Of a stretch of DNA of 64,000 nt, positions 8,685 to 16,311 are shown piece by piece. Location: contig NZ_JAEUAO010000003.1 in assembly GCF_019511375.1 (NCBI RefSeq), positions 248,001 through 312,000 of the forward strand, given 5' to 3'. Positions within the stretch are counted from its first letter, which is position 1, and the number at the start of each line of letters is the position of its first letter. Under the pieces are notes generated by a model. It saw nothing but the letters and a program-made list of their open reading frames with translations, did not search any database and was not told the origin of the DNA. The translations under genes were made by a program, and so were the position numbers. The stretch comes from Rhizobium herbae (GTDB taxonomy: Bacteria > Pseudomonadota > Alphaproteobacteria > Rhizobiales > Rhizobiaceae).

Positions 8685-10643
8685 TTGCAAAATACGTCAT
8701 CTCCCCCTTGGATCGCGGTTTTCGGGCTTCCTTTCGAAGCTATGCCGAAGTTCAATGATCTGATCCGAAGAGCCATCCCGGAAAATCTTCCATTCTTCGA
8801 CGATCAGCCGCTCTCTCGCATGGTCCAACGACCGGAACTCCAGCAGTCCGGTGCCCTTTCGTCCTTCCCCGGAAACATGTCGAGCGTTGGCAAGGTGATC
8901 GATGTCAGGCAGGATGTGCGCGTAATCGTTCTGCTCGAGGACCCTCGAACCCTGCTTGTGAGCAAGGTCGGCCGAACGCATAGCAATTACCGCTATTCGT
9001 TTGATCATTGCCTCCACATCGCCGACCACGGTGTCGCCACCCTAAGCGAGCCAGGGCTTCTACATATCGCAGCGCTACTACGCGGAATCGCGAAGCGTAA
9101 CCCGTCAATGCTTATTGTCAGGCATAGCGAACTTCTGCGGTCGCCCGATAAGGTGATCGACGATCTGCGCTCCTTCATTTGTGGCGCTGAGGTAACCAAA
9201 CTCAATACGGCGGCGGTCGATCCACCCTCTTTCGCTGATCTGCCGCAAGCGTCTGCGGAACGGCTCGTCCGACAGTTTCGTCTGACGCCGGAACTGTTTG
9301 ATGTCGTTCAAGGCTGGGGCTACGGCGCGGAGCGTTCGTGGTTCGATCAGCTCGCAGCCAGGACGCCGCGCGCGTTTGACGACAGGCCGGGGACGATTGT
9401 CGCCTACTATACCCGCGGCACGCGATACGAACGAGAAGCGACGAGGTTGATGAGCTCGCTTGCCAATCTCGGGCTGCCGGTGGCCTTGTCCGCGGTCGAC
9501 GACACCGGGGACTGGCTCGGCAATGTACGTCGCAAGCCGCATTTTCTCGCTGCCCGGCGACGCGAACTCACTGGACCGCTGCTTTATCTCGACGTCGATG
9601 CCGTCGTTCACGCCGACCCCTGGCCCTACCTCAGAGGCTATGATGGGGATTGCGCTGTAGCCGGACATCACGGTGTGAATTTCATCAGTGGAACCATTCT
9701 CATCAATGATACGGACGGCGCGCAGGCTTTTCTGGACCGTTGGTGTGCCGATCAGGATACTAAGCCCGAAGCCTGGGACCAGCACAGCCTGCATGACGTC
9801 GTGTTGGCCAACCTGCAGGGCGCTGCTCCCGGCTTCGCAGTCGATTTCCTGCCGCCTGAAATGTGCCGCGTGTTCGACCGGACCTATTCGCCACCCGTCA
9901 TCCCGGTCATAGAGCATCTTCAGGCGAGCCGGGAGACAAGCGTCGCCAGCGGCACCGAACAGGCGTTGACGCTGTTGCAACGCCGCCGCGCCCGCATTTC
10001 GGAGATCGATGAGGCGCTCGGTCTCGGCCGATCCGATGACGATGACGCGGAGAACCGCGCGTTTCGCGACCTGGCGCCTGCCGAGCGCAGGGCACGAACC
10101 GAGAACCTGGTGCGCGGCCGCACGAGCGATTTCGAGAGATGGTCCAACAGGAACAATCTTCTGGCATCATGGTCCGAGCGCGCAAAGATTGTGGCCGCTC
10201 TTGTCAGTCCGCCGAGCGGCGTCCTGGATCTCGGCTGCGGCAAGATGGATTTGGAGAAATTCCTGGAAAGCGGCATCACCTATCAGCCCTCAGACATCGT
10301 CGCGCGAGACGAACGGACAATCGTATGTGATCTGAACAATGGTGAGATACCAGACATTGATGCAAACGTCGTGACCATGCTCGGTGTTCTGGAATACATC
10401 TATGAGCCGGCAAAACTGCTGGAGAAGCTTGCGGCGCGGTGGTCCCGTCTTATCGCAACCTATTGTCCAGCAGATCTTGACGCGGGGCGCGATCGTGCCG
10501 CTCATGGCTGGCTCAACGCCCTGACGTCGGCGGCGCTCGTATCGACCGCCGTCGCAGCCGGCTTCGACCTGACGGCTATCTTACCAAGCACAGATAGGCG
10601 AGAGCGCGTCTATGTCTTCGACGCTCGCCGGACCGCGCCATGA
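8685..10643 (+). CDS. Three-part fusion: sulfotransferase-like, glycosyltransferase and methyltransferase domains
   Basis: The 652-residue product has three recognisable parts. Residues about 1-220 resemble a divergent sulfotransferase, with VIVLLEDPRTLLVSKVG and LIVRHSELLRSPDKVIDDL in the order of the phosphate-binding regions, but the N-terminal P-loop-like segment is degenerate. Residues about 235-410 resemble a nucleotide-sugar glycosyltransferase, with a DxD at 303-305 in LLYLDVDAVVHADPW. Residues about 485-650 are a class I methyltransferase with LDLGCG at 514-519. I use the TTG at 8685, which has AGGA 7 nt upstream. An ATG 19 codons later is the alternative. The gene overlaps the next by 4 bp. 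The fusion probably builds and caps one sugar of a surface glycan. Confidence 0.7.
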   Translation: MQNTSSPPWIAVFGLPFEAMPKFNDLIRRAIPENLPFFDDQPLSRMVQRPELQQSGALSSFPGNMSSVGKVIDVRQDVRVIVLLEDPRTLLVSKVGRTHSNYRYSFDHCLHIADHGVATLSEPGLLHIAALLRGIAKRNPSMLIVRHSELLRSPDKVIDDLRSFICGAEVTKLNTAAVDPPSFADLPQASAERLVRQFRLTPELFDVVQGWGYGAERSWFDQLAARTPRAFDDRPGTIVAYYTRGTRYEREATRLMSSLANLGLPVALSAVDDTGDWLGNVRRKPHFLAARRRELTGPLLYLDVDAVVHADPWPYLRGYDGDCAVAGHHGVNFISGTILINDTDGAQAFLDRWCADQDTKPEAWDQHSLHDVVLANLQGAAPGFAVDFLPPEMCRVFDRTYSPPVIPVIEHLQASRETSVASGTEQALTLLQRRRARISEIDEALGLGRSDDDDAENRAFRDLAPAERRARTENLVRGRTSDFERWSNRNNLLASWSERAKIVAALVSPPSGVLDLGCGKMDLEKFLESGITYQPSDIVARDERTIVCDLNNGEIPDIDANVVTMLGVLEYIYEPAKLLEKLAARWSRLIATYCPADLDAGRDRAAHGWLNALTSAALVSTAVAAGFDLTAILPSTDRRERVYVFDARRTAP

Positions 10644-11416
10644 CGGCTTCCAATATTTTCCGCCGCGATGCGACCAACGTTGGCGACTGGCACTGCGCGC
10701 CAGTCCGCTATTTTTCGCTGCCGGCGGGCGAGGCCGACATTCTGGACAGTGAAAAGTTGACGCTCGCTCCCCATGTCGTCGTCGGCGGCGGTGGCTTGAT
10801 CGCAAAGACGTTTCACCCCCATATGGAAAGACTCGCGGCTCGGAGAGCCGAGGCGCGCACACTCGTCGCATGGGGCATAGGCGAGTCGGAGAATGTCGAT
10901 CGCAGTGGTGGTTTCGTGCAGCCCTACGATGGCGACTTTCCAGCTTATCTCGATGCCTTCGATCTCGTCGGTGTACGCGATTTTGGCACACGCCATCGCT
11001 GGGTACCGTGCGTAAGCTGCATGTCCGACATTTTCGATGCGGAGTATCCCGTGAATACCGAGATCTGCGTCTATGAGCACAAGAGAATTCCACTGCCGAT
11101 AGGCGACTTTCCGCGCCTGACCAATGCGGGAGACGATCTGGGTGCGGTCGTCCGCTTCCTCGGCTCAGCGGAGATCGTCATCACGAACTCCTATCACGGC
11201 GCCTATTGGGCCACCCTCCTCGGGCGGCGGGTCGTCGTCATCCCGGCCATGTCGAAAGTCTACAGGTTCGCACATCCCCCCGTCATCTGCCGCCTGGAAA
11301 GCTGGAAAAAATTCGTAGATCTCGCGCAGTCCTATCCGGCCGCGCTCGATGAGTGCCGCAACGCCAATCGCCAATTTTTCAAAGACGTCGCAGCGTTGCA
11401 ATCCGCCCGATCATAG
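10640..11416 (+). CDS. Polysaccharide pyruvyltransferase family protein
   Basis: The 258-residue protein carries the family signs VVVGGGGLIAKTF, FDLVGVRDFGTRHRW and, near the C-terminus, IVITNSYHGAYWATLLGRRVV. Family members move a pyruvyl group from phosphoenolpyruvate onto a sugar, or act as related GT-B-like enzymes. At 258 residues it is shorter than many members, with the N-terminal half reduced. Its ATG overlaps the stop of the tri-domain gene (ATGA), so the two are probably made together. It ends 6 bp inside the convergent neighbour. Confidence 0.8.
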   Translation: MTASNIFRRDATNVGDWHCAPVRYFSLPAGEADILDSEKLTLAPHVVVGGGGLIAKTFHPHMERLAARRAEARTLVAWGIGESENVDRSGGFVQPYDGDFPAYLDAFDLVGVRDFGTRHRWVPCVSCMSDIFDAEYPVNTEICVYEHKRIPLPIGDFPRLTNAGDDLGAVVRFLGSAEIVITNSYHGAYWATLLGRRVVVIPAMSKVYRFAHPPVICRLESWKKFVDLAQSYPAALDECRNANRQFFKDVAALQSARS

Positions 11417-12436
11417 CCCCGTTACGGGCGGCGGAAGGTGTTCAGTCGCCTGTTGGTTGCGCATGTATTTGCCAAGCACTTTGCCGTAGGTATCGGGATC
11501 GTCGTAACGAATCGCGTTTTTGAAAAACGTGTGGAGGAACGCCGCCATCGTTTCCGTGCTTACACGCTCGTTCTCAAGTGCCTGAATGGCATCGGCATCG
11601 GGTGCAGACCGCAAGTGAACGTTGGAGTATTCCGCATTCCCGAAATGCACGACCGTCTTGCCATGGAGCATGGCTTCGAAACCAACACCGGAGTTGACCA
11701 TAAAGACCCGCTCTGCGCCGGCAAGGCAGGTGTGTATGGAGGTATCATCGACCCAGGTCGCAGCCTTGCTGTCTTCGGTCATCGCCTTGAACAAAGCCAT
11801 CGCCTTCCGATTTGCCGGATGACCTTTAACCAAAAGTTTGCGTCCTCTCCTCTCGGCATAAGCTATGACGGCGGCCAAGGCTTCTTCCACGGTCACCTTG
11901 GAATGGTATTGAATTGTCTCGTCGTGCGGCACCTGGCAGACAAAGAGAAGATAATCAGCGGCCGACAGATGCTGGCTCGACGGTGGCTGCGAGAAGACGG
12001 ATTGATTGGCATCGATTCGTTTCTGTAACTCACGATAGAACGACAGAGTTTCCCGTGTGAATTCCGGCTCCACCGGCAGGAAGGAAAGTGAGGCACCCCA
12101 TCCCGAATGATCTACGGTCAGAAATTCCGGAATAGGGGTAGTTTTATAGTAAAGAGTATTGGGCCCTATGGGGAATTGACTAGCCAACTTGTGGGGAAAA
12201 AAGACCAGATCGAACGATTTGGCGGCTTTTTGCAGCTGTTCGAGTTCGAATTGCCAAAGGGGCCTTTTGTCCGAACTGACTTCCCAGCCACATGCTTTGA
12301 AGTGATTTTCGAGGTTGTCGATAAAAGTCCCAAACAATGACAACACGTTGTTTAAAGGGGCGCCTTCTTCAGCAGGGACTGTCCCACGCTTGAATGAGCA
12401 ATCCAATCTGGGCCGTGCCACCAGTACTCGCGCCAT
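11411..12436 (-). CDS. Capsule-synthesis-type glycosyltransferase-like protein
   Basis: The 341-residue product has a C-terminal half like capsular polysaccharide synthesis (KpsC/KpsS-type) proteins: RRGRKLLVKGHPANRKAM followed by FMVNSGVGFEAMLHGKTVVHFG. The N-terminal 30 residues are not family-like. The true start may be a GTG near the segment NVLSLFGTFIDNLENHF. It is convergent with, and overlaps by 6 bp, the pyruvyltransferase-like gene. It is separated by 144 bp from the minus-strand glycosyltransferase train upstream. Transfer of a Kdo-like or other sugar is possible, but the donor is unknown. Confidence 0.7.
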   Translation of the reverse strand: MARVLVARPRLDCSFKRGTVPAEEGAPLNNVLSLFGTFIDNLENHFKACGWEVSSDKRPLWQFELEQLQKAAKSFDLVFFPHKLASQFPIGPNTLYYKTTPIPEFLTVDHSGWGASLSFLPVEPEFTRETLSFYRELQKRIDANQSVFSQPPSSQHLSAADYLLFVCQVPHDETIQYHSKVTVEEALAAVIAYAERRGRKLLVKGHPANRKAMALFKAMTEDSKAATWVDDTSIHTCLAGAERVFMVNSGVGFEAMLHGKTVVHFGNAEYSNVHLRSAPDADAIQALENERVSTETMAAFLHTFFKNAIRYDDPDTYGKVLGKYMRNQQATEHLPPPVTGL

Positions 12437-12558
12437 CTTTTAGGTCCTTCCGCCCACCGATGAGGGTCTTTCCAAACGTCAGTGACGGTATTCCGTGGAA
12501 GGGATCCATTTGGAGCCTTCTCCGGCCCTCGGGAGGGAAGAGACGCGCAACATTTCAC
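12352..12558 (-). CDS. Possible tryptophan-rich small ORF or gene remnant
   Basis: A 68-codon frame sits between two glycosyltransferase genes and overlaps the weak N-terminus of the downstream one. Its central part, VWKDPHRWAEGPKRWREYWW, is rich in Trp, Arg and Pro in a way that noise rarely is. No ribosome binding site precedes the ATG. It may be a remnant of a glycan gene or the true upstream part of the capsule-type gene in a shifted frame. I do not recognise it. Confidence 0.22.
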   Translation of the reverse strand: MKCCASLPSRGPEKAPNGSLPRNTVTDVWKDPHRWAEGPKRWREYWWHGPDWIAHSSVGQSLLKKAPL

Positions 12559-12580
12559 AGACGTGAAGGTCTACTCTCGG

Positions 12581-14800
12581 CTATGCAACTTTGCCAAATC
12601 CGACCTTTTTCAGTGCTTCCGCTTCAGCGAAGAAGGACAGCACCTGCTCGCGCAGAGCATCGGTGGAATACTCATTCGTCAATCTGAGTTGCGCCTTGTG
12701 GACTTGTCTATAGCGCAAATCCGGGTCGCTCGTCAAAAGATTGAGCGCTGCCAGCCATTCCTCATGCGTATCGGCAAGCAGCCCACACCCATCCGCGGAA
12801 CATTCGTCGTACACAGTGTTACGGCTCGCAACCACAGCAATCCCTACAGACGTATATTCAACCCATTTGGTGTTCGATTTCACAACGTTGAACGGCGTAC
12901 GAACGAGCGGGCAGATCCCGATGTCCCATTCGAGTTCCGCGAAAGATTCCATGAATTTTCCGTAGTCGCTGATGGGCGCGCATTTCGTAACACGATCGCC
13001 GAATTCGTCAAACGCACTCAGTTTCGGAATAGAACCGAACAGTTCGAAATTCACTGCGGGATTCTCACGGAGGAATTGAACGATGGCCGGCGTGATCATC
13101 TCAAGATTATGAGCATGGTCAGCTGAAGCCATGTAGCCCATTTTAAGGACCGGTTTCTTCTTGGCTGGCACGATGACGCTGCCCGACGCGTATATTTTCC
13201 CGGCATTCAGAGGAGCCCGTGCCCCCTGCTCCACCAGCCTCTTCCGTAGATTCGGGTTAGAGCAATAAACGAGATCCGAGGTATCAAGCAGATGCCGAAC
13301 CGCTGCCAGACGCTTGGGATCATTGTGATAAGCGTGCTTGGCCTCTCCAAGTTCAATCGGGATATTCAGCAGATCGTCGTCGATATGGAAGATAACGGGA
13401 ATGCCATTCTCGCGCGCCCGGGCCGTCAGATAGTCGGCATGAGGACCGCTATAGCGGCAGAACACCATCAATGTCGGTTTGAAGGCCGCCAACCGCTCGT
13501 CTAACCACTGCTGAACCGCGTTGCCATTCACGTTGGATCCGAAGTGATCCTTTATCTGCGCCTCGGTCAGAATCTCGGTCTCTATCGTTTCAGCCTCAAC
13601 CAAGGGCAATAGCGGTTTCACGAAACTGAGCTGAAGCGTCGGGATGAAGGCATTGGCAACGAAAAGGATACGGCGTTCAGCGGCGGGCGGCGCTGGTGGC
13701 CGACGCAGAGTGGGCGCCACCCGGCGGGCCGCCGACCAGAGAAGCGCGGCAAAACGTCTGTACACTTCGCCGCGGTTGGTCAGCATCTTTTGCTGTTCCA
13801 GAAATCCAGCCTGCCGTTCGATGAAGCGCTCGGGATGAGCCAGGGCCTCCCTTTCAAATTCAAGCCAGTCCGAAAGATCGCTGACGGTTGTCAATCCCTG
13901 ATAGTTGTCCGCATCCATGATGCCTGTTCCCTCGCGCCAGACGGCGGTCGGAATACCGGCCAGCACCATATCGATCAGTACGGAGGACGGCGCCGATAGG
14001 CCATACGCGTAGCGGGACAAATTCACCTTGTAGATGGGGTTATTGTTGAGAATAACGTTCTGCGGCAGGAAGACATCGTTTTTGACCACATACTGGCCAC
14101 CAGGATGCGGCCTCAAGACCACCTGTTTGTCGTCTTGCTGAAGGGTTTCGCAGAACTGCCCGAATAGATCGACAAAATCGGCCTTGAAATTGCCCGCGAT
14201 ATTAAGCCTGACCGAATGCAGGTTTTCGCAGACTATCCCTCTTGCCTCGCGCCCCTGCCGGGCAGGCTGCTGCAGCACGGCCGTCGGCCCCGTCACGCAA
14301 AGCTTGTTGCGCTGCGAGGGGGCCAGCGCCGTCAGGCGCTCCGGTTCGGACCAACCGCAAACGATATCCGCCGCAAACGTTATTTCCCGGCCATGGGCGA
14401 GATCGTGGTCGCGGCTTTGCAGGAAACCGACGCATTCGAAACCATGCTGCAACGTGATTGCCACGAACGACGGCGGTTTCAGGCGGAAGATGTTATGAAC
14501 GATGCGATGGCCGGAAAGATTGGATTCGCTGGCGGCTACGATCACACCGGCGAGACCCTGCAAGATCTGCAGGGCATGGCCCTCGGTCTCGACGAAGTCG
14601 ATGGTGGCGCCGACCATTTCGGCTATTTCGCCAATTTCCGCCTGCCAGCGACTATCTTTGTCCCGCTTGGCAAAATCGCGCGTGAGGAGAAAACGCGTAT
14701 CAAGGCCGAGATCCCGCGCGGCGATAAAGGCAAGAGGCCGCAAAATATTGACGTCTTGAAGCAGGTTGACGAGCAGAACGACACAAGGATTGGACATCAA
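12581..14800 (-). CDS. Double glycosyltransferase: glycerophosphotransferase/capsule-like half plus GT4-like half
   Basis: The 739-residue product joins two GT-B-like modules. The first, about residues 1-350, has VVLRPHPGGQYVVKN and the APSSVLIDMVLAGIPTAVW loop typical of CDP-glycerol glycerophosphotransferase/capsule synthase folds. A Pro/Arg-rich linker near residues 365-378 follows. The second, about 380-739, looks like a GT4 glycosyltransferase, with IPVIFHIDDDLLNIP, DLVYCSNPNLRKRL and a WVEYTSVGIAVVAS-type C-terminal donor site. No membrane segments are seen, so it is cytoplasmic. Its ATG overlaps the stop of the gene upstream by 4 bp. Acceptor and donor sugars are unknown. Confidence 0.72.
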   Translation of the reverse strand: MMSNPCVVLLVNLLQDVNILRPLAFIAARDLGLDTRFLLTRDFAKRDKDSRWQAEIGEIAEMVGATIDFVETEGHALQILQGLAGVIVAASESNLSGHRIVHNIFRLKPPSFVAITLQHGFECVGFLQSRDHDLAHGREITFAADIVCGWSEPERLTALAPSQRNKLCVTGPTAVLQQPARQGREARGIVCENLHSVRLNIAGNFKADFVDLFGQFCETLQQDDKQVVLRPHPGGQYVVKNDVFLPQNVILNNNPIYKVNLSRYAYGLSAPSSVLIDMVLAGIPTAVWREGTGIMDADNYQGLTTVSDLSDWLEFEREALAHPERFIERQAGFLEQQKMLTNRGEVYRRFAALLWSAARRVAPTLRRPPAPPAAERRILFVANAFIPTLQLSFVKPLLPLVEAETIETEILTEAQIKDHFGSNVNGNAVQQWLDERLAAFKPTLMVFCRYSGPHADYLTARARENGIPVIFHIDDDLLNIPIELGEAKHAYHNDPKRLAAVRHLLDTSDLVYCSNPNLRKRLVEQGARAPLNAGKIYASGSVIVPAKKKPVLKMGYMASADHAHNLEMITPAIVQFLRENPAVNFELFGSIPKLSAFDEFGDRVTKCAPISDYGKFMESFAELEWDIGICPLVRTPFNVVKSNTKWVEYTSVGIAVVASRNTVYDECSADGCGLLADTHEEWLAALNLLTSDPDLRYRQVHKAQLRLTNEYSTDALREQVLSFFAEAEALKKVGFGKVA

Positions 14801-16311
14801 TGGGCTCCAAGACGCGCGGATGAAATCGGCCAGGGCAGCCGCCAGTTTTCGGAAAAGACACAGGAAACGTCCGGAAACAATTCCTCCATGGCCTGTCGGA
14901 TTGTTGACATCACGGACGAATACGCCGCCAGCTTTCCCGCCGACGATCCGCTATCGACGAGTTCCCTTCCCCTGCAGACCAGGAAGGGAAAGTCTTCCTG
15001 TCCGATTTTCCGGTACTCAAAGTCCACGACCTTGCCGTATGGCACAGCTTTGGCGGCCGTTGTTGGGGCAAGCAGTTTGCCGGCATCCTCCGACACTAGA
15101 AGATCAAGGCCGGTGCGCTGCTCGTTCCAGTCAAAGCGCAGATCAAAATTTACCTTGAGGGGCGTCAGAGGGCTGGCGATGGACAGCGCTCCCATTCGCT
15201 TGGCAAATTTATGTGCCGACGATGAACTTTCGACACCATGAATGAGAGCAATCGACGGCCCGGGCGACAGCACACTTGGAGCTATTTTTCCGTGGACGAT
15301 GGTCTCCAGGAAGGATCCCAGCCCCCGCGCCTCCACGGCGGGATCCGCGTGAGTGCGCAAGAGGAGATCTAGAGGCATGAGCGTTTCGGCCCGCACCCGC
15401 GGCCGGCCGGCTTTCAGATCGCTCACGAGTTTTGCGGCATCGCGATAAATGAAGTCGGCAAACGGCTTATAGAGGGGAAAGCCGGCCGACAGCACCTGAT
15501 TGCCGGAACAAAGCGCCGTGACGGCCCGGTTCAACGATTTCGCGACGCTGAAATTCTGGGCAGAGACGGGCAGGAAAACGACATGTGTCTGGGCAAGCAG
15601 CTTTTGCTCTTCGGCTTCATCCCACTCGTGGATCTCATACGGCACTGGTATTGCGCGCAACGCAGCCAGAGCGTCACCCGTCATGGCGCGGCGATTGGTC
15701 AGAATGTTGAGATGGACATCAAAGCCCCTCCCCTGCAGGTCTGCCAATTCATCGGCAAACGCCGCAAGATCGGCGAGACCTACAGGGAAATAGGGATTAT
15801 CACCCATCCCGTACCAAGCGACGTTCAGCACACCGTTTGCCCACAGAGCCGCGTGCTTCCTTGCCAGATGCTGGCGCTGGGTCCTGATGTCATAGCGGCC
15901 AAACGGGTCATTCATCACATGGACCGGCAGACCTGGGGCATATTGTGCGGCGACGCGCTGCATAACGGGCGTTGAACAGAGGACGAAATCCGCGCATGCC
16001 AGGCAACCGATCAGCCAACCACGCAACCGCTGAAAACGACTATCTTTCTGCTCACTGAAATAGTCGTCGAATAGATCGACGCCAATAATCTTGCCGCTTG
16101 TCGCGACCGTCTGTGCGACAACCAGCGCTGCGGCATCAAAGCATTTGCTCAGCAGATAGACCTCATGCTCAATCTTTTTGAAATTTTCGATGGGCAGCAG
16201 CGTCAAGCTGTGGCCGGCCGCCGCAAGAGCGGCCGTCATCCGTGTATAACGAATCCTGGCTCCTGCCTGACTGAGGTAGTTTTCGCTCGGAACAATGACG
16301 CAGATCTTCAC
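14797..16311 (-). CDS. GT-B-like glycosyltransferase, GTG start
   Basis: The product is 504 residues and starts VKICVIVPSENYLSQAGARI, a typical GT-B N-terminal strand. VDLFDDYFSEQ and DFVLCSTPVMQRV resemble the acceptor half of GT4 enzymes, and the C-terminal 100 residues are unassigned. I chose the GTG at 16311 because it overlaps the upstream stop as GTGA and because the earlier in-frame residues are a basic, low-complexity shadow. It lies between the TPR-GT gene and the double glycosyltransferase, each joined by 4-bp overlaps. All three are probably translated as a coupled set. Confidence 0.7.
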   Translation of the reverse strand: MKICVIVPSENYLSQAGARIRYTRMTAALAAAGHSLTLLPIENFKKIEHEVYLLSKCFDAAALVVAQTVATSGKIIGVDLFDDYFSEQKDSRFQRLRGWLIGCLACADFVLCSTPVMQRVAAQYAPGLPVHVMNDPFGRYDIRTQRQHLARKHAALWANGVLNVAWYGMGDNPYFPVGLADLAAFADELADLQGRGFDVHLNILTNRRAMTGDALAALRAIPVPYEIHEWDEAEEQKLLAQTHVVFLPVSAQNFSVAKSLNRAVTALCSGNQVLSAGFPLYKPFADFIYRDAAKLVSDLKAGRPRVRAETLMPLDLLLRTHADPAVEARGLGSFLETIVHGKIAPSVLSPGPSIALIHGVESSSSAHKFAKRMGALSIASPLTPLKVNFDLRFDWNEQRTGLDLLVSEDAGKLLAPTTAAKAVPYGKVVDFEYRKIGQEDFPFLVCRGRELVDSGSSAGKLAAYSSVMSTIRQAMEELFPDVSCVFSENWRLPWPISSARLGAH

